DNA of 64,000 nt from Pseudomonas sp. AOB-7 (GTDB taxonomy: Bacteria; Pseudomonadota; Gammaproteobacteria; Pseudomonadales; Pseudomonadaceae), in assembly GCF_003696305.1 (NCBI RefSeq), contig NZ_RFFK01000003.1, positions 417,312 through 481,311 of the forward strand. Direction: 5' to 3'. The translations under genes and the position numbers were made by a program. Below the pieces are notes generated by a model, which was not told the origin of the DNA, ran no database searches, and saw only the letters and a program-made list of their open reading frames with translations. Of this stretch, positions 63,380-64,000 are shown in pieces (the stretch's first letter is position 1; every line of letters starts with the position of its first letter).

Positions 63380-64000
63380 TTAGCGCTCGATGGCCAGCGC
63401 CACGCCCTGGCCGCCGCCGATGCACAGGGTGGCCAGGCCCTTCTTCGCGTCGCGGCGGATCATCTCGTGCAGCAGGGTCACCAGCACACGGCAGCCCGAG
63501 GCGCCGATGGGATGGCCGAGGGCGATGGCGCCGCCGTTGACGTTGACCTTGGCCGCGTCCCAGCCCAGCTCCTGGCCGACCGCCAGGGCCTGGGCGGCGA
63601 AGGCTTCGTTGGCTTCGATCAGGTCCAGCTCGGCGAGGTTCCAGCCGGCCTTGTCCAGGCAGCGGCGGGTGGCCGAGACCGGGGCGATGCCCATGATCGC
63701 CGGGTCGACGCCGGCATTGGCGTAGGCCTTGATTCTGGCCAGCACCGGCAGGCCGAGGGTCTGAGCTTTTTCGGCGCTCATCAGCAGCACCGCGGCCGCG
63801 CCGTCGTTAAGGCTGGAGGCATTGCCGGCGGTGACGCTGCCGTCCTTCTTGAAGGCCGGCTTGAGCTTGCCCAGGGCTTCGGCGGTGGTGCCGGCACGCG
63901 GCTGCTCGTCACGAGCGAAAGCGACGGGGTCGCCCTTGCGCTGCGGGATCAGCACCGGGGCGATCTCGGCATCGAAGCGACCGGTCTCGATGGCCGTGCA
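63380..64000 (-). CDS. atoB: Acetyl-CoA acetyltransferase (thiolase), 5' end beyond window
   Basis: The last 206 residues of a thiolase: [39 protein letters not shown] with the active-site His, and [14 protein letters not shown] with the second catalytic Cys. Condenses or cleaves acetoacetyl-CoA. The frame stays open to base 64000. Next to atoE it suggests acetoacetate/short-chain fatty-acid use. atoB is given by context; phaA is the alternative. Confidence 0.93.
   Translation of the reverse strand, partial: CTAIETGRFDAEIAPVLIPQRKGDPVAFARDEQPRAGTTAEALGKLKPAFKKDGSVTAGNASSLNDGAAAVLLMSAEKAQTLGLPVLARIKAYANAGVDPAIMGIAPVSATRRCLDKAGWNLAELDLIEANEAFAAQALAVGQELGWDAAKVNVNGGAIALGHPIGASGCRVLVTLLHEMIRRDAKKGLATLCIGGGQGVALAIER

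Overview
The window is compact, high-GC chromosomal DNA that looks like the core genome of a Pseudomonas species. The evidence is a complete arcDABC arginine-deiminase operon with an ANR-type box, a trifunctional PutA, an Lpd3-type dihydrolipoamide dehydrogenase, olsBA ornithine-lipid genes beside a universal stress protein, a XenB-like Old Yellow Enzyme, Pseudomonas-type families such as DUF5064 and DUF2790, and several families of short REP-like hairpins. I see no tRNA, rRNA, CRISPR array, transposase or prophage gene.

Left end (1-11104): a light/photoprotection locus. On the minus strand, eight genes overlap stop-to-start from 7582 to beyond base 1: a RudS-type DUF523-DUF1722 protein (tRNA 4-thiouridine eraser), a MerR-family LitR/CarH-like regulator, the CPD photolyase phrB, an NTF2-like protein, a short-chain dehydrogenase, a flavin amine-oxidase-like protein, DUF1365 and a divergent cyclopropane-synthase-like methyltransferase that is cut by the window edge. 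A second minus-strand unit (renalase-like flavoprotein plus a Trp-rich small protein) is divergent from a TIGR01777 epimerase and ferrochelatase (hemH). Both control regions carry TGTACA/TATACA hexamers spaced exactly 18 bp, the core seen at LitR/CarH-type operators.

11256-24764: mixed transport and metabolic genes. They include an MFS carrier, a glycine-zipper protein, a periplasmic binding protein, YjdM with a TTG start, a class-I glutamine amidotransferase, a CBS protein, an LEA-type lipoprotein, an EamA exporter, a phytanoyl-CoA-dioxygenase-like protein and a Tsx/OmpK porin. A probable small TetR regulon follows (SDR, tetR, PaaI thioesterase, MFS efflux pump translationally coupled to lpd3), with three matching 18-bp operators.

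24815-34840: amino-acid catabolism, arcD-A-B-C (minus) and then putA with a proC paralogue directly downstream. GTTGCA-type PutA sites lie in front of putA.

35217-44916: two tiny secreted proteins, a LysR regulator, ArgO with an ACT protein divergent from ArgP, an SDH-like protein, a 3-beta-HSD-like epimerase, coiled-coil and hypothetical proteins, an ArsR-xenB pair and AcpH.

44950-52295: a low-oxygen-flavoured block. A P-type ATPase is divergent from a tandem universal stress protein around a near-consensus ANR box. Next come olsB/olsA, an acyl-CoA-dehydrogenase-like protein, and a diiron metallo-beta-lactamase-fold protein with its own ANR box. The ATPase and diiron-protein promoters share the same TAAGGT -10 at matching spacing.

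52464-64000: an overlapping set of envelope genes (serine hydrolase, small anchored protein, YceI, cardiolipin-synthase-like PLD), a DUF1302/DUF1329 pair followed by a MalT-type LuxR regulator, and an atoE-thiolase short-chain fatty-acid unit cut by the right edge.
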